Assembly (NCBI GenBank): GCA_024233595.1
Contig: JACKPK010000002.1
Span: forward strand, 124,001-188,000
Length of the DNA: 64,000 bases
Direction: 5' to 3'
Origin: Deltaproteobacteria bacterium
Lineage (GTDB): Bacteria > UBA10199 > JADGCS01
The notes below the pieces were generated by a model that saw only the letters and a list, made by a program, of their open reading frames with translations, was not told the origin of the DNA and ran no database searches. The translations under genes were made by a program, and so were the position numbers. The stretch's first letter is position 1, and each line of letters begins with the position of its first letter. This document shows, one piece after another, positions 24,446 to 33,384 of the stretch.

Positions 24446-25330
24446 ATGAACAAAAAGGGTGTTTTTTCGAAAATCGTGCTTTTTTTGGTAATTATTTCTC
24501 TTTTTTCTGTGTTTTTTGGCGAGAATGAGGCGTTTTGTGCTAAAAGACGTGCAAAAAACAGTGATAAGTCGGTTGTACCTTCTTTAAAATACAGTCGCGT
24601 TGTTTCTTTAAAACCCAATATCACGCAGATTTTGCAAAGTTTAGGGGCCTCGGATCAGGTGGTGGGCATCACAAAGTTTTGCCCCAAGCCCAACGCTCAG
24701 GCCGAAGTGGTGGCCGATTACAATTCCATCAATTTAGAAGCTTTGCTTCGTCTTAAGCCCGATCTCATCATTTTAAGTTCCGAAAACAGCCAAAGTCGTC
24801 AGTTTCACGCGCTAAAACAGGCAAAAATCCCGATGCTTTTGGTCGAATTCCGTTCTTTTTCGGAATTTTTGCAGTCTTACGTTAAAATTGGCGAAGAATT
24901 GGGGCTAAAAGACGTGGCCGAAGACAAAGCGGCATTTTTTAAGGGGATCATCGCACAACTGCGTGAATTTTCTCAAAAAAATTGGTCCTCGTCCCCGCGT
25001 TTTGCCATGATCGTGCAGCGCCATCCTCTTATGGTGGCTTCTGGGCAGACCTATGTAGGAAGCTTGTTTGCTCAGATTGGCTGGCGCAATGCCTTTGAAT
25101 CCAATCAAATCCCGTATCCGGTTTTGGACGAAGAAGAGCTCATTCGCGAGCCCACCGATTTTGTGTTTGAATTGGTGCACGCCGAAAGCGGAGAGTTCAA
25201 AGCCGCGTTTCTCAACAAAAAGGTCATCGCTTTGCCGATCCAAAGTTTTTTGGCCAGCCCGCAAAGCCTCCTTTATATACAGAGTCTTCTTGTGCACCTG
25301 ACTCAAGGAACAAGTCCTCTAGAACACTGA
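24446..25330 (+). CDS. BtuF-type ABC transporter substrate-binding protein
   Basis: This encodes 294 residues with an N-terminal hydrophobic export signal, then the periplasmic-binding-protein-type fold of cobalamin/iron-chelate receptors: SRVVSLKPNITQILQSLGASDQVVG, VVADYNSINLEALLRLKPDLIIL, and later ASGQTYVGSLFAQIGWRNAF. It should deliver a cobalamin- or siderophore-like ligand to a FecCD-type permease. The matching permease and ATPase are encoded 1.7 kb downstream (27063-28777), separated by an acidic lipoprotein gene and a repeat island. No cobalamin riboswitch is visible upstream, so the ligand stays open. Confidence 0.85.
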   Translation: MNKKGVFSKIVLFLVIISLFSVFFGENEAFCAKRRAKNSDKSVVPSLKYSRVVSLKPNITQILQSLGASDQVVGITKFCPKPNAQAEVVADYNSINLEALLRLKPDLIILSSENSQSRQFHALKQAKIPMLLVEFRSFSEFLQSYVKIGEELGLKDVAEDKAAFFKGIIAQLREFSQKNWSSSPRFAMIVQRHPLMVASGQTYVGSLFAQIGWRNAFESNQIPYPVLDEEELIREPTDFVFELVHAESGEFKAAFLNKKVIALPIQSFLASPQSLLYIQSLLVHLTQGTSPLEH

Positions 25331-25515
25331 ATTTTAGTGCTTTTCCCGTCTATCATGCCTGTTACGGGCTATGAGTTCATTCACCATAATTCTTGATCAG
25401 CGGGGAGTTTATCCCTCATTTTGTGCTTTGGATGCACGCGGTCTGTTTCTGGCGACAAGTCAAAAAAATAAATAATAACAATTTCTTAAGGTAATATTTG
25501 GTTCGTTGCTCATTT

Positions 25516-25530
25516 TGGCCCGCGCTTTGC
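25516..25530 (+). promoter_or_regulatory. Sigma-54-type promoter of the acidic lipoprotein gene
   Basis: TGGCCCGCGCTTTGC has TGG and TTGC with GG and GC exactly 10 bases apart. The expected start of transcription is about 25542 and the ATG is at 25569, leaving a leader with the GAAAGG ribosome site. Confidence 0.6.
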
Positions 25531-25568
25531 TCTAATAGGGGGTGAGAGAATCATCGAAAGGAAAAATT

Positions 25569-26462
25569 ATGAAGATTCGCCATTTCTTAGAATTTACAGT
25601 TAAGTTAGTCATGATCACTTTGGTCGCTTTTGCATTTGCCAACTGTTCTTCGGACAGTGTGTCGCAAGTTGAGGGCGATGCCTTAGACGAAGCGATCACT
25701 GAAATTGCGATCAATGATATTTCCGGTGACATCGAAGACATGGCTGGAGACATTGCGGTTGATATCAGTGCAGCTCCTATTACTGATTCAACGGATCAAC
25801 AAGATGAAGCTGCCGATGTTGCGATCGATAGTGATTTGGATGAAGTTGTTGATGACAACAGCGAAACTGACACGCGCTTTGGTGATGAAGTTGTGGTGAT
25901 TGTTGATACAGCGGCACGTGGCGGCAATGGACATAGCCAAGCAGGTGATTCAGAAGAAGAATTTGAAGCTGCTGATGCAGGTGAGTCTGGTGATGTTGGC
26001 GAGCTTTCTTATGATAGCGATCGCTTGGCTGACCCAAGTTTTGGTGGTGTGCAACCTAAGATCAATGCAGGATCTGCAGAAGATGATAGTGATGTTGAGC
26101 TTGTTATTGTTGGTGGCAAATACGCGCCAGAAGAGCACTTTACTGACATTGGTTCTTCAGCAAATAACAACGTGAACGTAAAAGAAAAGTACACTCTTGA
26201 ACAATATGCTTCTGACATTCGTTTGCCAAACACAAACACAGAAATCAAAACCATTCCGGATACCATGATTGTTGTGGAGAGCGAAGATTTACAAAAGAAT
26301 ATTGAGTATAAAAAATGGGCAGAAGTCCTCACGGCAGAAGAGCTAGATACCTACTTTAAAGATGAAGAGCTTGTTGAGGTGATCCCCACTGATTTGATGC
26401 TCGAAGTGATTGATACAAAAACAATCACCGACACAGCAAAAATTCTTAAATTTAAAAAGTAA
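25569..26462 (+). CDS. Acidic, probably disordered exported protein or lipoprotein
   Basis: I start it at the ATG at 25569 (GAAAGG 7 bases upstream); a GTG at 25542 would hide the signal. The N terminus has a long hydrophobic segment (VKLVMITLVAFAFANCSS) with a possible lipobox Cys, although Asn before the Cys is unusual. The remaining 270 residues are rich in Asp, Glu, Ser, Ala and Val with short repeats (DISGDIEDMAGDIAVDIS) and few hydrophobic core patterns until the end. No family is recognised. It has a sigma-54-like promoter and its own terminator, so it is an independent unit inserted between the binding-protein and permease genes. Confidence 0.65.
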   Translation: MKIRHFLEFTVKLVMITLVAFAFANCSSDSVSQVEGDALDEAITEIAINDISGDIEDMAGDIAVDISAAPITDSTDQQDEAADVAIDSDLDEVVDDNSETDTRFGDEVVVIVDTAARGGNGHSQAGDSEEEFEAADAGESGDVGELSYDSDRLADPSFGGVQPKINAGSAEDDSDVELVIVGGKYAPEEHFTDIGSSANNNVNVKEKYTLEQYASDIRLPNTNTEIKTIPDTMIVVESEDLQKNIEYKKWAEVLTAEELDTYFKDEELVEVIPTDLMLEVIDTKTITDTAKILKFKK

Positions 26463-26496
26463 CCCTAAACCCCCTAAATACACCATACACCCTACA

Positions 26497-26531
26497 AAAG
26501 CCGATCTTTCCCTCAAAGGTCGGCTTTTTTC
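26497..26531 (+). terminator. Rho-independent terminator of the acidic lipoprotein gene
   Basis: The 13-base stem AAAGCCGATCTTT / AAAGGTCGGCTTT has loop CCCTC and is followed by TTT. Confidence 0.88.
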
Positions 26532-26539
26532 GTTATACT

Positions 26540-27050
26540 ATTTTCGCGAGGATGACAGAAAACAAGCCCCAAGACACGAGCCTCCACCAAATACTGGATT
26601 GCTTCTCAGCTCCGCCTGATCGCAATGACACTCTCGTCACTGCGAGGAGTTTTACGACGAAGCAGTCCAGAACATAATCAAATACTAGATTGCGTCAGCA
26701 GTTTTTACCTTCGTCATGCATTTGTTTCCTAAGTTTGTAGTGGCCGTTCGCGAACGGCCAAGAAAATTGTATCAAAATTATGGTCGCTCACGAGCGACCA
26801 CTACGAGCCCCTAGACACGAGCCTCAAAATAGATCAGTGGAGCAAATAGATCAGTGGAACAGTAGAGCTCTCTTTCACCTAAGCACCTAGGCACTTAGGC
26901 TCCTAGGTACTTAGGTACTTAGGCACTTAGGGACAAAACACTGGATTGCGTCGTCGCTTCACTCCTCGCAATGACATTCGAGCAGGAGCTCTCTTTCAGC
27001 TAAACGGCAGACACCTTACAATGACATTTGAACAAATAGATTATTTCCCT
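26540..27050. repeat. Repeat island: mosaic of at least five repeat families
   Basis: No gene is visible. In order it holds a CTGGATTGCTTCTCAGC / GCAATGAC unit (compare 49930-50095), ATTGCGTCAGCAG sequence, the palindromic pair TGGCCGTTCGCGAACGGCCA and GGTCGCTCACGAGCGACC (compare 831-880), GATCAGTGGAACAGTAGAGC units related to the 57-bp repeat at 18208, a seven-unit 8-bp tandem array (26879-26934), and a second ACTGGATTGCGTCGTCGC / GCAATGAC unit. Confidence 0.75.
26879..26934. repeat. 8-bp tandem array, seven units
   Basis: The units are CTAAGCAC, CTAGGCAC, TTAGGCTC, CTAGGTAC, TTAGGTAC, TTAGGCAC and TTAGGGAC, each 8 bases, consensus YTAGGYAC. Related single units occur near 640-780 and at the end of the DUF971 gene (7240). 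Confidence 0.85.
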
Positions 27051-27062
27051 TAGAGCGCCTGA

Positions 27063-28043
27063 GTGCGCTTAAACCTACTTTTTAAAATCATCGCTCTCTT
27101 TGTTTTTTGTGTTCTTGCCATTTTGGCTTTTGCCTTCTTGAGTGAACCAGTTTTGAGCTTTGCCGATGTTGCGCAAGCGGATTCACTCAATCACTATATT
27201 TTCTGGCAACTCAGGTTGCCGCGTGCGGTTTTGGCCTTTGCCATTGGCGCGGCTCTTTCGGTCTCTGGCGTGTCTTTTCAAGCCTTACTTAAAAACCCTT
27301 TGGCCGATCCTTACATTTTGGGTGTGTCGGGAGGCGCTGCCTTGGGTTATGTTTTGGGTGTGGTCTTGGGCATGCCGTTTTTTCTTTTGCCTGTTTTGGC
27401 TTTTGTGTCTTCGCTGGCTTGCTTGATTCTCATTTACAAACTCGCGCAGACTGATGGCGTGTTGTCTGTCACCAATCTTTTGTTGGTGGGCATTGTTTTT
27501 AATGCCTTTAGTTTTGCTCTTATTTTACTCATCAATAGCGTTGCGCATTTTGGTCAGGCACAACAAATCCTGTATTTGCTTTTGGGATCCTTGGACCCTT
27601 TGCCGTGGAGTCGTTTACTTCTGATTCTTGTTTTTTTGATTTTTGGTTTTTGCTTTTTGTGGTTGCGCGCCAAAGAAATGAACATCCTTTCGCTGGGAGA
27701 CGAAGACGCTTTTCATTTGGGTGTGAATGTTCAACGCGAAAAGATTTTATTTTTTACAGTCACGTCTTTGCTTGTAGGCGCCAGTGTTTCGCTTTGTGGT
27801 CTGATTGGTTTTGTTGGGCTCATTGTGCCGCATTTGGCAAGGCTCCTCATTGGTGCTGATCACCGTCTGGTGTTGCCTACTTCTGCTTTACTGGGTGGCA
27901 GCTTGCTTTTGTTTTGTGAGTTTTTAGCCGCACACCTCATTGGGTTCGAAACACTCAACACGCGCTTGCCTGTAGGAGCTGTCACTGCGCTCATTGGAGC
28001 TCCTTTGTTTGTCATTTTGTTAAAGCGGCAGGTGCGGTCATGA
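27063..28043 (+). CDS. FecCD/BtuC-type ABC transporter permease
   Basis: This encodes 326 very hydrophobic residues with about nine or ten membrane segments. Family landmarks are LRLPRAVLAFAIGAALSVSG, FQALLKNPLADPYILGVSGGAALG, the cytoplasmic coupling stretch HLGVNVQREK and GLIGFVGLIVPHLARLLIGADHR. It imports a cobalamin- or Fe-chelate-type ligand with the ATPase that follows (ATGA overlap) and presumably the binding protein at 24446. It starts at a GTG without an obvious ribosome site, directly behind the repeat island, so its promoter is unclear. Confidence 0.92.
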   Translation: MRLNLLFKIIALFVFCVLAILAFAFLSEPVLSFADVAQADSLNHYIFWQLRLPRAVLAFAIGAALSVSGVSFQALLKNPLADPYILGVSGGAALGYVLGVVLGMPFFLLPVLAFVSSLACLILIYKLAQTDGVLSVTNLLLVGIVFNAFSFALILLINSVAHFGQAQQILYLLLGSLDPLPWSRLLLILVFLIFGFCFLWLRAKEMNILSLGDEDAFHLGVNVQREKILFFTVTSLLVGASVSLCGLIGFVGLIVPHLARLLIGADHRLVLPTSALLGGSLLLFCEFLAAHLIGFETLNTRLPVGAVTALIGAPLFVILLKRQVRS

Positions 28044-28777
28044 TTCAGGTGCAATCCTTACGTTATCAATTTTCGGCGAAGCAAAATGAAATCCTAAACG
28101 ATGTTTCTTTGCAAATTTCTCAAGGCAAATTGGTGGCCATATGTGGGTTGAACGGCTCTGGCAAAACAACTTTATTGCGCCTTATGGCGGGTTTTTTGCC
28201 TTTGCAGCAAGGGCATGTGTTGTGGAAACAAAAACCCATTCAGCAATTTGAGGCGCAAGAATTGGCTCAGCTTTTGGCTTGGGTGCCGCAAGATTTTCCA
28301 ACATCCTTTCCCTTTACAGTCAGAGAGTTTGTGATGATGGGGCGTCATTGTTGGCAAAAAGGTTTATTCTTTTCCAAAGAAGATCACGAGCGCGTGAATC
28401 AAATCTTATTGGATTTGGATCTTAGTGATTTTGCGACACGAGTGATTTCAGATTTGTCAGGCGGCGAACGGCAACGAGTGCTTTTGGCGCGTGCTTTTGT
28501 GCAAGGCAGTCAGGCGATTTTTTTGGATGAGCCCTTAAACCATCTCGATATCAAGGCGCGCTTACAGGTCCTGCAGCAGCTCAAAACCTTTAATCAGCAG
28601 CAAGGGGTGACCGCGGTGGCGGTACTGCACGATTTGTCATTGGTGAAGCAGTATTTTGATGAGGTTGTGCTTTTGCACCAAGGGCGTGTTGCTCATAAAG
28701 GCCCCCCAGATGAGGTTTTAACAGATCAAAACATCGCGGCTGTTTTCGAGCTTGCCCTTTCGCCATCCTCGATTTAG
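28040..28777 (+). CDS. ABC transporter ATPase (FecE/BtuD type)
   Basis: This encodes 245 residues. Walker A is GLNGSGKTT, the Q-loop is in WVPQDFPT, the signature is LSGGERQR, Walker B is AIFLDEPLNHLD, and the switch His is in VLHDLSL. It energises the permease encoded by the preceding gene, whose stop it overlaps by 4 bases. All nucleotide-binding elements are intact. carA follows after 27 bases with its own GGAGG, so read-through into carAB is possible. Confidence 0.95.
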   Translation: MIQVQSLRYQFSAKQNEILNDVSLQISQGKLVAICGLNGSGKTTLLRLMAGFLPLQQGHVLWKQKPIQQFEAQELAQLLAWVPQDFPTSFPFTVREFVMMGRHCWQKGLFFSKEDHERVNQILLDLDLSDFATRVISDLSGGERQRVLLARAFVQGSQAIFLDEPLNHLDIKARLQVLQQLKTFNQQQGVTAVAVLHDLSLVKQYFDEVVLLHQGRVAHKGPPDEVLTDQNIAAVFELALSPSSI

Positions 28778-28804
28778 GTTGCCGGCGATGCATCAGGAGG
28801 GTTC

Positions 28805-29941
28805 ATGACCAAAACCACAAAGGCGAGGCTTGTTTTACAAGACGGAGTTGTCTTTGAAGGTATTGGTTTTGGTGCCACCAAAGAAAGTCATGGTGAGGTT
28901 GTTTTCAACACATCACTCACTGGCTACCAAGAAATCCTCACTGACCCTTCTTACGCAGGTCAGCTTGTCTGTCTCACTTACCCACAAATTGGCATTTATG
29001 GCATTAACCCCGAAGACCACGAATCGCGACGTGTTTTTGCGAGCGGTCTGATTGTCCGAGATGCCACTTCTGTTTTTTCGAATTACCGCTCTGATCAAAG
29101 CTTGCATGAATTTTTAAAAGACCAAGGTGTGGCAGGCATTGCCGGCATCGATACACGTGCGCTTGTGCGTCACATCCGCGATCAAGGTGCGATGCCAGCG
29201 CTGTTGAGTTTTGACTCGGCAATCAAAACCGCGAGTCTCAAATCCCAAGCTAAAAAATTACAAGAAATGACAGGGCAAAATTTAGCGGAGGGAGTCAGTT
29301 GCGAAAAGTCTTATGTGTTTAAAGAAGAACGTGGGTCTTTTATAAAAAATAAAAAACCCGCGCGTGCTAAAAAAGCGCGTTATCGTGTGGTGGCTTACGA
29401 CTTTGGGGTTAAAAAGAATATTTTACGTTTGCTCAAGGATGTTGGTTGTCAGGTTCAGGTTGTTCCTTACGATTACCCCGCGCAAAAAATTTTAGACGCA
29501 GCTAATGTGGATGGTGTGTTTTTATCAAATGGCCCTGGGGATCCAGCCGCTTGTGCGCACGCTATTGAGCAGGTCAAACAACTGGTGGGCAAAAAGCCGC
29601 TGTTTGGCATTTGCTTAGGGCATCAGATTTTATCTTTGGCCTTGGGAGCTAAAACCTTCAAGCTCAAGTTTGGTCATCATGGCGGTAACCAACCGGTTAA
29701 AAATCTTTTGAGCAATCATGTCGAGATCACGGCACAAAATCATGGTTTTGCAATCGATGAAAAATCGCTGCCTAAAGCAATCGAAATCACGCATCGTCAC
29801 TTAAACGATCAAACCATTTCTGGGATTCGTCACCGTCAGCTCAAGGCGTTTTCGGTGCAGTATCATCCTGAGTCTGCGCCAGGGCCAAACGACTCACGCT
29901 ATCTTTTTGAAGATTTTATCAAACTCATGGAGGCAAACTGA
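28805..29941 (+). CDS. carA: Carbamoyl-phosphate synthase, small subunit
   Basis: This glutamine amidotransferase subunit (378 residues) feeds ammonia to CarB for pyrimidine and arginine synthesis. The N-terminal domain begins RLVLQDGVVFEGIGFG, and GEVVFNTSLTGYQEILTDPSY is the family signature. The class I GATase domain has the nucleophile in GICLGHQ and the His-Glu pair in VQYHPES. It overlaps carB by one base (TGATG), giving coupled translation and equal amounts of both subunits. Confidence 0.97.
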   Translation: MTKTTKARLVLQDGVVFEGIGFGATKESHGEVVFNTSLTGYQEILTDPSYAGQLVCLTYPQIGIYGINPEDHESRRVFASGLIVRDATSVFSNYRSDQSLHEFLKDQGVAGIAGIDTRALVRHIRDQGAMPALLSFDSAIKTASLKSQAKKLQEMTGQNLAEGVSCEKSYVFKEERGSFIKNKKPARAKKARYRVVAYDFGVKKNILRLLKDVGCQVQVVPYDYPAQKILDAANVDGVFLSNGPGDPAACAHAIEQVKQLVGKKPLFGICLGHQILSLALGAKTFKLKFGHHGGNQPVKNLLSNHVEITAQNHGFAIDEKSLPKAIEITHRHLNDQTISGIRHRQLKAFSVQYHPESAPGPNDSRYLFEDFIKLMEAN

Positions 29942-32900
29942 TGCCTAAAAGAACGGACATCAAAAAGATCATGATCATTGGGGCTGGTCCCATTATCATT
30001 GGTCAGGCTTGTGAGTTTGATTACTCTGGCACGCAAGGGGTTAAAGCCCTTAAAGAAGAAGGTTACGAGGTTGTTCTCATTAATTCAAACCCCGCAACCA
30101 TCATGACTGATCCTGAGCTTGCGGATCGCACTTACATTGAACCCATTACACCTGAAGTTGTGGCGCGCATTATTGCAAAAGAAAAACCAGACGCGCTTCT
30201 GCCAACTTTGGGCGGACAAACAGCTTTAAACACAGCTTTGGCTTTGCACGAGCAAGGGGTTTTGCAAAAGCATCGCGTGGAACTCATTGGTGCCAATGTG
30301 GATGCCATTCAAAAAGCAGAAGACCGCATGTTGTTTCGCAAGGCCATGAAAAAAATCGGTGTGCCTGTTCCGCGTTCGGCCATTGTGCGTAACCAAGCGC
30401 AAGCGCTTAAAGCCATTAAAGACATTGGCTTCCCGGCGATTTTACGTCCGGCATTCACCTTGGGTGGTATGGGCGGTGCCATTTCTTATAATTTGGAAGA
30501 TTACAAAAAAGACATTAAGTGGGCTCTTGATTGTTCGCCCAAATCGCAGGTGTTGGTGGAGCAATCCATTTTGGGTTGGAAAGAATACGAACTCGAAGTG
30601 GTGCGCGATCATCGCGACAACGTCATCATTGTTTGTTCCATCGAAAACTTCGATGCCATGGGCGTGCACACTGGTGATTCTCTTACGGTAGCGCCTGCGC
30701 AAACCTTAACAGATCGTGAGTATCAAGCTTTGCGCGATGCTTCTGTTAAAATCATTCGCGAGATTGGTGTGGACACAGGTGGTTCTAATATTCAGTTTGC
30801 GACCAATCCCAAAACTGGCGACATGATAGTCATCGAAATGAACCCGCGTGTGAGTCGTTCATCGGCGTTAGCAAGCAAGGCCACAGGATTTCCAATTGCA
30901 AAAATTGCTGCCAAGTTGGCCATTGGGTATTCTTTGGACGAACTCAATAACGACATCACGCGTGATACGCCTGCGAGTTTTGAACCATCGATCGATTACG
31001 TTGTGACCAAATTGCCGCGGTTCACTTTTGAAAAATTCCCGGCGGCTGATGATCGTTTGGGCACACAAATGAAATCTGTTGGAGAGGCCATGGCCATTGG
31101 CCGAACCTTTGCAGAGAGCTTACAAAAAGGCATGCGCTCTTTGGAAGTGGGGTCTTTTGGTTTTGAAGAGAAAAAACTCAGAGGTAAAAGCAAATCAGCT
31201 CGTAAAAAAGATTTAATAGAGCATCTTAAAGTCCCTCGTTCTGATCGGCTTTGGTACATTGGTCATGCTTTTCGTGAAGGTCTGAGTGTGGCAGAGGTGC
31301 ACAAACACAGTTTTATTGATCCTTGGTTTTTAAGTCAGATCGAAGTGATTATTAGTTTTGAAAAACGCATCAAAAAATTTCGCAACGCTTTGCCAAAGCG
31401 TTCGGACTACGCAGATGTATCGTCTTTTGAAAAAGCAAAGAAAAGAGCAGCTCAAAAACAACCTCAATTGCCAATCGAGATTCTTTACGAAGCCAAACGT
31501 TTGGGTTTTTCGGATGTGCGTTTGGCAGAGTTGCTGTGTAGTACAGAACAAGCTTTGTCTCAGTTGCGCAAAAAAAATAATTTGCAGCCTGTTTACAAAA
31601 TGGTCGACACCTGTGCGGCTGAATTTGAGGCCTACACGCCTTATTATTATTCTTGTTACGAACAAGAGAACGAAGCACGTGTGTCCAAAAAGAAAACCAT
31701 TGTTGTGTTAGGTGGTGGCCCCAATCGCATTGGTCAGGGAATCGAATTTGACTACTGTTGTTGTCACGCGAGCTTTGCCCTGCAAGAAGAAGGTTGCGAT
31801 GTGGTCATGGTGAACTGCAACCCAGAAACAGTCAGCACCGATTACGACACTTCTGATCGTCTGTATTTTGAGCCTCTTACCAACGAAGATGTGTTGCGTG
31901 TTTTAGAGCAAGAAAAACCGCATGGTGTGATTGTGCAGTTTGGCGGTCAAACACCTTTGAATTTAGCGGCTCAACTTGAAAAAGCAGGTGTGAATATCTT
32001 GGGGACAAAACCCAAGGTCATTGATCGTGTGGAAGACCGCGAGCAGTTTGCGCGTTTCATTAAAAAATTAAAACTCAAACAACCTGAGAATGGCATGGCC
32101 ACCAGTGTGTCCGAGGCACTCAAGGTGGCTAAAAAAATTGGCTACCCGGTTATGGTGAGGCCTTCTTATGTATTGGGTGGACGCGCCATGGAAATTGTCT
32201 ACGATCAGGCCGATTTAAAGCGCTACATGAAGACTTCGGCTTTGGTGTCCAAAGACCGACCCGTTTTGGTGGACCGCTTTTTGGAAAACGCCATTGAGGT
32301 CGATGTCGATGCCTTGTGCGATGGCACGCAAGCGGCCATTGCGGGCATCATGGAGCACATTGAACGAGCAGGAGTTCATTCAGGAGACTCGGCTTGTTGT
32401 TTGCCAACGCGTTCATTCTCAAACGACATGATTTTAGAAATCTCTCGGCAAACAAAACTCATGGCTTTGGAATTGGGTGTTGTCGGTTTAATGAATGTGC
32501 AGTTTGCGATTCAGAACAACGATATTTACATTTTAGAAGTGAACCCACGCGCATCGCGCACGGTTCCTTTTGTGTCCAAAGCCACGGGGCAGCCCATTGC
32601 GAAGATTGCGGCTAAACTCATGTACGGAAAAACTCTGGCCGAGTTGGGTTTTGTCGAATGTTTAAAAACACCACACATCAGCATTAAAGAATCAGTTTTT
32701 CCATTTAATAAATTTCCTGGTGTGGACACCTTATTGGGACCCGAAATGAAATCAACTGGCGAGGTCATGGGGTTGGCAGATCGTTTTGGAGCGGCCTTTG
32801 CCAAAGCTCAGCTGGCGGGCAGTAACGAAATCCCACAAAAAGGCACGGCTTTTATTTCGGTGCGCGATGCCGACAAACGAGCACTGGTGAGCATTGCGGT

Positions 32901-33267
32901 TCGGCTTTTGGATCATGGCTTTAAGATCATCACCACCAAAGGCACGGGTTCATTTTTAAATAAACACGGGCTCAAGGTTCAGGTTGTTAAAAAGCATTTT
33001 GAAGGTGAACCCAATATCATTAAACCACTTTTGTCGGGTAAAGTGGCCATGGTGATCAACACTCACGAAGGCAAGCTCACCGCAAAGGATTCGTTTGAAA
33101 TCAGACACTCGGCTTTGGTGAGCGGCACACCTTATTTTACAACCATTGCTGCGGCCGAAGCTGCGGTTGAGGGCATTTCGGATTTGCGTCGCGATGATTT
33201 TGAAGTGCAGTCTTTGCAGGAATTCAACGCGCGCGTGAAGCCTTTGTTTTTATCGAAGACGGCATGA
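29941..33267 (+). CDS. carB: Carbamoyl-phosphate synthase, large subunit
   Basis: This encodes 1108 residues with the internally duplicated ATP-grasp layout: MIIGAGPIIIGQACEFDYSG and LPTLGGQTALN in the first half, VVLGGGPNRIGQGIEFDYCC and VQFGGQTPLN in the second, each followed by its ATP-grasp domain (EMNPRVSRSSALASKATG and EVNPRASRTVPFVSKATG). The C-terminal MGS-like allosteric domain (KGTAFISVRDADKRA to about 1100) is complete. It makes carbamoyl phosphate from bicarbonate, ammonia and two ATP. Confidence 0.97.
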   Translation: MPKRTDIKKIMIIGAGPIIIGQACEFDYSGTQGVKALKEEGYEVVLINSNPATIMTDPELADRTYIEPITPEVVARIIAKEKPDALLPTLGGQTALNTALALHEQGVLQKHRVELIGANVDAIQKAEDRMLFRKAMKKIGVPVPRSAIVRNQAQALKAIKDIGFPAILRPAFTLGGMGGAISYNLEDYKKDIKWALDCSPKSQVLVEQSILGWKEYELEVVRDHRDNVIIVCSIENFDAMGVHTGDSLTVAPAQTLTDREYQALRDASVKIIREIGVDTGGSNIQFATNPKTGDMIVIEMNPRVSRSSALASKATGFPIAKIAAKLAIGYSLDELNNDITRDTPASFEPSIDYVVTKLPRFTFEKFPAADDRLGTQMKSVGEAMAIGRTFAESLQKGMRSLEVGSFGFEEKKLRGKSKSARKKDLIEHLKVPRSDRLWYIGHAFREGLSVAEVHKHSFIDPWFLSQIEVIISFEKRIKKFRNALPKRSDYADVSSFEKAKKRAAQKQPQLPIEILYEAKRLGFSDVRLAELLCSTEQALSQLRKKNNLQPVYKMVDTCAAEFEAYTPYYYSCYEQENEARVSKKKTIVVLGGGPNRIGQGIEFDYCCCHASFALQEEGCDVVMVNCNPETVSTDYDTSDRLYFEPLTNEDVLRVLEQEKPHGVIVQFGGQTPLNLAAQLEKAGVNILGTKPKVIDRVEDREQFARFIKKLKLKQPENGMATSVSEALKVAKKIGYPVMVRPSYVLGGRAMEIVYDQADLKRYMKTSALVSKDRPVLVDRFLENAIEVDVDALCDGTQAAIAGIMEHIERAGVHSGDSACCLPTRSFSNDMILEISRQTKLMALELGVVGLMNVQFAIQNNDIYILEVNPRASRTVPFVSKATGQPIAKIAAKLMYGKTLAELGFVECLKTPHISIKESVFPFNKFPGVDTLLGPEMKSTGEVMGLADRFGAAFAKAQLAGSNEIPQKGTAFISVRDADKRALVSIAVRLLDHGFKIITTKGTGSFLNKHGLKVQVVKKHFEGEPNIIKPLLSGKVAMVINTHEGKLTAKDSFEIRHSALVSGTPYFTTIAAAEAAVEGISDLRRDDFEVQSLQEFNARVKPLFLSKTA

Positions 33268-33384
33268 TTTTTTACCCTGGCGCATAGCTTCAAACTTGGC
33301 TTGTGGCAATTTTACCGCAATGGGCTTCCTTCTTTGTACTGCTCCGCCTTAGGCGAACGATGAGCTGTTGTAGGGGTTCTGTAC

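Noticed and set aside
24097..24446. Cobalamin riboswitch before the BtuF-type gene
   Set aside because: No B12-box-like sequence is visible, and a small minus-strand gene fills most of the gap.
26879..26934. 8-bp tandem array considered as a CRISPR
   Set aside because: The units are too short and abut without spacers, and no cas gene is near.
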